From Acidiferrobacter thiooxydans (GTDB taxonomy: Bacteria; Pseudomonadota; Gammaproteobacteria; Acidiferrobacterales; Acidiferrobacteraceae): a stretch of 64,000 nucleotides of DNA. A model generated the notes under the pieces. That model saw only the letters and a list, made by a program, of their open reading frames with translations, had not been told where the DNA came from and did no database searches. The stretch is from the NCBI RefSeq assembly GCF_003333315.1, contig NZ_PSYR01000001.1, positions 584,501-648,500 of the forward strand. The letters are read 5' to 3'. Every line of letters starts with the position of its first letter. Position 1 is the stretch's first letter. Of this stretch, positions 62,153-64,000 are shown one piece after another. The translations under genes were made by a program, and so were the position numbers.

Positions 62153-64000
62153 ATGGGCACACCGGTGCACATTCTGCTGCTGGAGGACGCCGAGGATGAC
62201 GAGGCGTTGGTGCGGCGTACGTTAGCGAAGGCGGGAACTACCTTCGTCATGGATCGCGTCGAGACCCGTACCGCTCTGATCCAGGCCCTCGATACCATGT
62301 CCTACGACATCATATTGTCCGATTATTCCATGCCCGGCTTGAGTCCGCACGATGCCCTGGCGATCCTTGCCGAGCGCCGACTTGATATTCCGGTGATACT
62401 CGTCACGGGCACGATAGGGGAGAACCGGGCGGCGGCGATCATGCGCGCCGGGGCCCACGATTTCATCCTAAAGGACGATCTGTCACGGCTCGTACCGGCC
62501 ATAGAGCGTGAGCTTCGCGAGGCGGAGGGCCGGCGTCAGCGGCGCGCCATCGAGAACGAGCAGCGCAAGCTCTCGCGTGTCGTCGAACAGACCGCGGATG
62601 CGGTTCTGGTGACGGACCGCAACGGACGCATAGAGTATGTGAATCCTGCGGTAAGCGAGCAGACCGGGTATAGCGCCTCGGAGCTTTTGGGGGCCACGCC
62701 CGCGATATTCCGCTCAGGGGCTCATGATCAGGCGTTTTACCAAAAGCTTTGGTCGACGTTGCTGTCGGATCATGAGTTCCGGGCGGTATTTACCAACCGA
62801 CGCAAGAGCGGTGAATGCTATTTCGAGGCCAAGACGCTGACGCCATTCAAGGACGACACAGGCACCATCGCTGGCTTCATATCCACGGGTCGCGACGTGA
62901 GCGAGCTTGTGCGCATGCGTGAGGATCTGGAGCGTTCCCTGTCAGTGCTGCGCACCACCCTGGAGGCCACCGCCGATGGCATAGCGGTCACGGATCTCCA
63001 GAGGAACATCGTCGACTTCAATCAGCAGTATTGTGACATGTGGGGGTCGAGTGTATTTCCGACGTGTTCGTGGGTGGAGCGTAGAGCCATCATGGCAGAA
63101 CTTGTTCGCGACCCCGAGGAATTTCTCGGGTTCGTCCAGTTCCTCTATGAACATCCCGCGGAAACCCGCTCCCAGGCGGCGATGTTGCGCGATGGCCGGG
63201 CCGTGGAGTGCTATTCCCAGCCGCAGAGGCGTGGCGATGAAATCATAGGCCGGGTGTGGTGTTATCGCGACATCACGCAACGTGTGCAGCACGAACAGCG
63301 CCTCATACATCTTGCCTATCACGATCCCCTGACAGATCTGCCCAATCGTCGGTTCATGGAAAAGCAATTGAAGGAGCGATTCGCGGCTGCGTGCGGGGAG
63401 GGCGCGCGTCTGGCCGTGGTGACGATTATGATCGATCGGTTCAGTCGTATCAACGAGACGCTGGGCCATGGGGCCGGCGATGACATCGTGCAGATCATCG
63501 CCCACCGGCTAGCCGGTGCGTTGGCCGATGGCGGCTTGCTGGCGCATACCGGCGGCAGCGAGTTCGTGGTCGCGCAGGAGGTGGAGGCCACAACCGGGGC
63601 TGATGATCTCATATCGGCCCTGCGGGCCGCCATCGGTGAGCCGGTGGTCGCCCACGGAAAGGAGTTTTTCCTGACGGCGAGCATGGGTATCGGGCTGTAC
63701 CCGGAGGATGCCACGGACCCCGACACGCTCTTGCAACACGCCGACAATGCGGCGGCCCGGGCCCGCGAAGAGGGCGGGGACATGGCGGCCCGTTACCGCT
63801 CGCATATGTCGTCGGATGCCGCGCAGCGCCTGGCCACCGAGCATGCCTTGCATCGCGCGCTTGCGCAGCAGGAGTTCGTACTGCACTACCAGCCTCAGGT
63901 GTGTCTGAAGACCGGGCGCATTCTCGGCGTCGAGGCCCTCATTCGTTGGCAGGATCCGCATTTTGGGCTCGTACCGCCCGGCCGCTTCATTCCCATCGCC
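62153..64000 (+). CDS. REC-PAS-PAS-GGDEF-EAL signalling protein (3' end outside the window)
   Basis: 616 codons in view, open at the right edge. The N-terminal REC domain (residues 1-125) has LLLEDAEDDEAL and DIILSDYSMPG. PAS 1 (about 145-260) is QTADAVLVTDRNGRIEYVN and PAS 2 (about 265-380) TLEATADGIAVTDL. The GGDEF domain (about 390-555) has LTDLPNRRFME but the signature reads GGSEF at 467-471, so cyclase activity is doubtful. The EAL domain starts at VLHYQPQVCLKTGRILGVEAL (EAL at 594-596). Likely a phosphodiesterase; the decisive residues are beyond the window. Confidence 0.9.
   Translation, partial: MGTPVHILLLEDAEDDEALVRRTLAKAGTTFVMDRVETRTALIQALDTMSYDIILSDYSMPGLSPHDALAILAERRLDIPVILVTGTIGENRAAAIMRAGAHDFILKDDLSRLVPAIERELREAEGRRQRRAIENEQRKLSRVVEQTADAVLVTDRNGRIEYVNPAVSEQTGYSASELLGATPAIFRSGAHDQAFYQKLWSTLLSDHEFRAVFTNRRKSGECYFEAKTLTPFKDDTGTIAGFISTGRDVSELVRMREDLERSLSVLRTTLEATADGIAVTDLQRNIVDFNQQYCDMWGSSVFPTCSWVERRAIMAELVRDPEEFLGFVQFLYEHPAETRSQAAMLRDGRAVECYSQPQRRGDEIIGRVWCYRDITQRVQHEQRLIHLAYHDPLTDLPNRRFMEKQLKERFAAACGEGARLAVVTIMIDRFSRINETLGHGAGDDIVQIIAHRLAGALADGGLLAHTGGSEFVVAQEVEATTGADDLISALRAAIGEPVVAHGKEFFLTASMGIGLYPEDATDPDTLLQHADNAAARAREEGGDMAARYRSHMSSDAAQRLATEHALHRALAQQEFVLHYQPQVCLKTGRILGVEALIRWQDPHFGLVPPGRFIPIA

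Noticed and set aside
1-64000. CRISPR arrays
   Set aside because: No regularly spaced short repeats; the repeated Sel1 and TolA segments are coding.

Overview
The window is GC-rich, densely packed DNA from a proteobacterium. The housekeeping gene orders (aspS-nudB-yebC-ruvCAB-ybgC-tolQRAB-pal-cpoB-queE-queC-tRNA-Lys), a PilU-type ATPase and a lysine-rich HU protein point to a gammaproteobacterium. An Isp-type uptake hydrogenase, phosphoketolase and cellulose synthase fit an acidophilic sulfur/iron-oxidising chemolithoautotroph of the Acidiferrobacter kind. That genus guess is inference from gene content, not an alignment.

Layout. (1) 1-4,000: end of an unknown gene, pilU, a CBS-domain protein, a fructosamine-kinase-like gene, a small orphan gene and an HU-family gene. 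(2) 4,170-17,810: a long + strand housekeeping run from an FmdB zinc-ribbon protein through aspS, nudB, yebC, ruvCAB, the whole Tol-Pal system and queE/queC to tRNA-Lys(UUU). (3) 17,810-26,300: an accessory region on the 3' side of the tRNA, with an RloA/RloB (AbiL-like) defence pair whose rloB is frameshifted, the broken 3' end of a helicase gene with a DUF3883 domain, a Sel1-repeat lipoprotein, a decayed hipBA toxin-antitoxin pair with a 79-bp tandem duplication, a cupin gene and an IS110-family transposase relic. (4) 26,327-41,329: a complete [NiFe] hydrogenase locus: protease, HupH-like chaperone, small subunit, Isp1, Isp2, large subunit, hypA, B, F, C, D, E, hypX and a nickel permease. 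(5) 41,410-48,501: xfp phosphoketolase and acetate kinase, separated by a P-type ATPase gene that lies between two near-identical ~307-bp copies of the 3' end of ackA. (6) 50,102-58,620: cellulose operon bcsA-bcsB-bcsC-bcsZ after a 1.6-kb gap without genes. (7) 59,556-64,000: hybrid signalling genes: a PAS histidine kinase, a single-domain response regulator and a REC-PAS-PAS-GGDEF-EAL protein that runs off the window.

How the parts fit. The hydrogenase is predicted to feed electrons from H2 through the membrane cytochrome b Isp1 and the HdrD-like Isp2. The accessory genes supply nickel, the Fe(CN)2CO ligands and, through HypX, CO under air. Xfp makes acetyl-phosphate from sugar phosphates, and AckA can convert it to acetate and ATP. 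BcsA carries a PilZ c-di-GMP receptor domain, so the neighbouring GGDEF/EAL protein is a plausible but unproven regulator of cellulose.

Sequence quality matters here. Four otherwise well-conserved genes (ruvA, ruvB, tolB and the response regulator) each contain one -1 frameshift inside a C or G run, and hipB shows the same in an A run. Adding one base to each run restores the family sequence exactly. This looks like systematic under-calling of homopolymers, and it creates a false TolB-Pal fusion.
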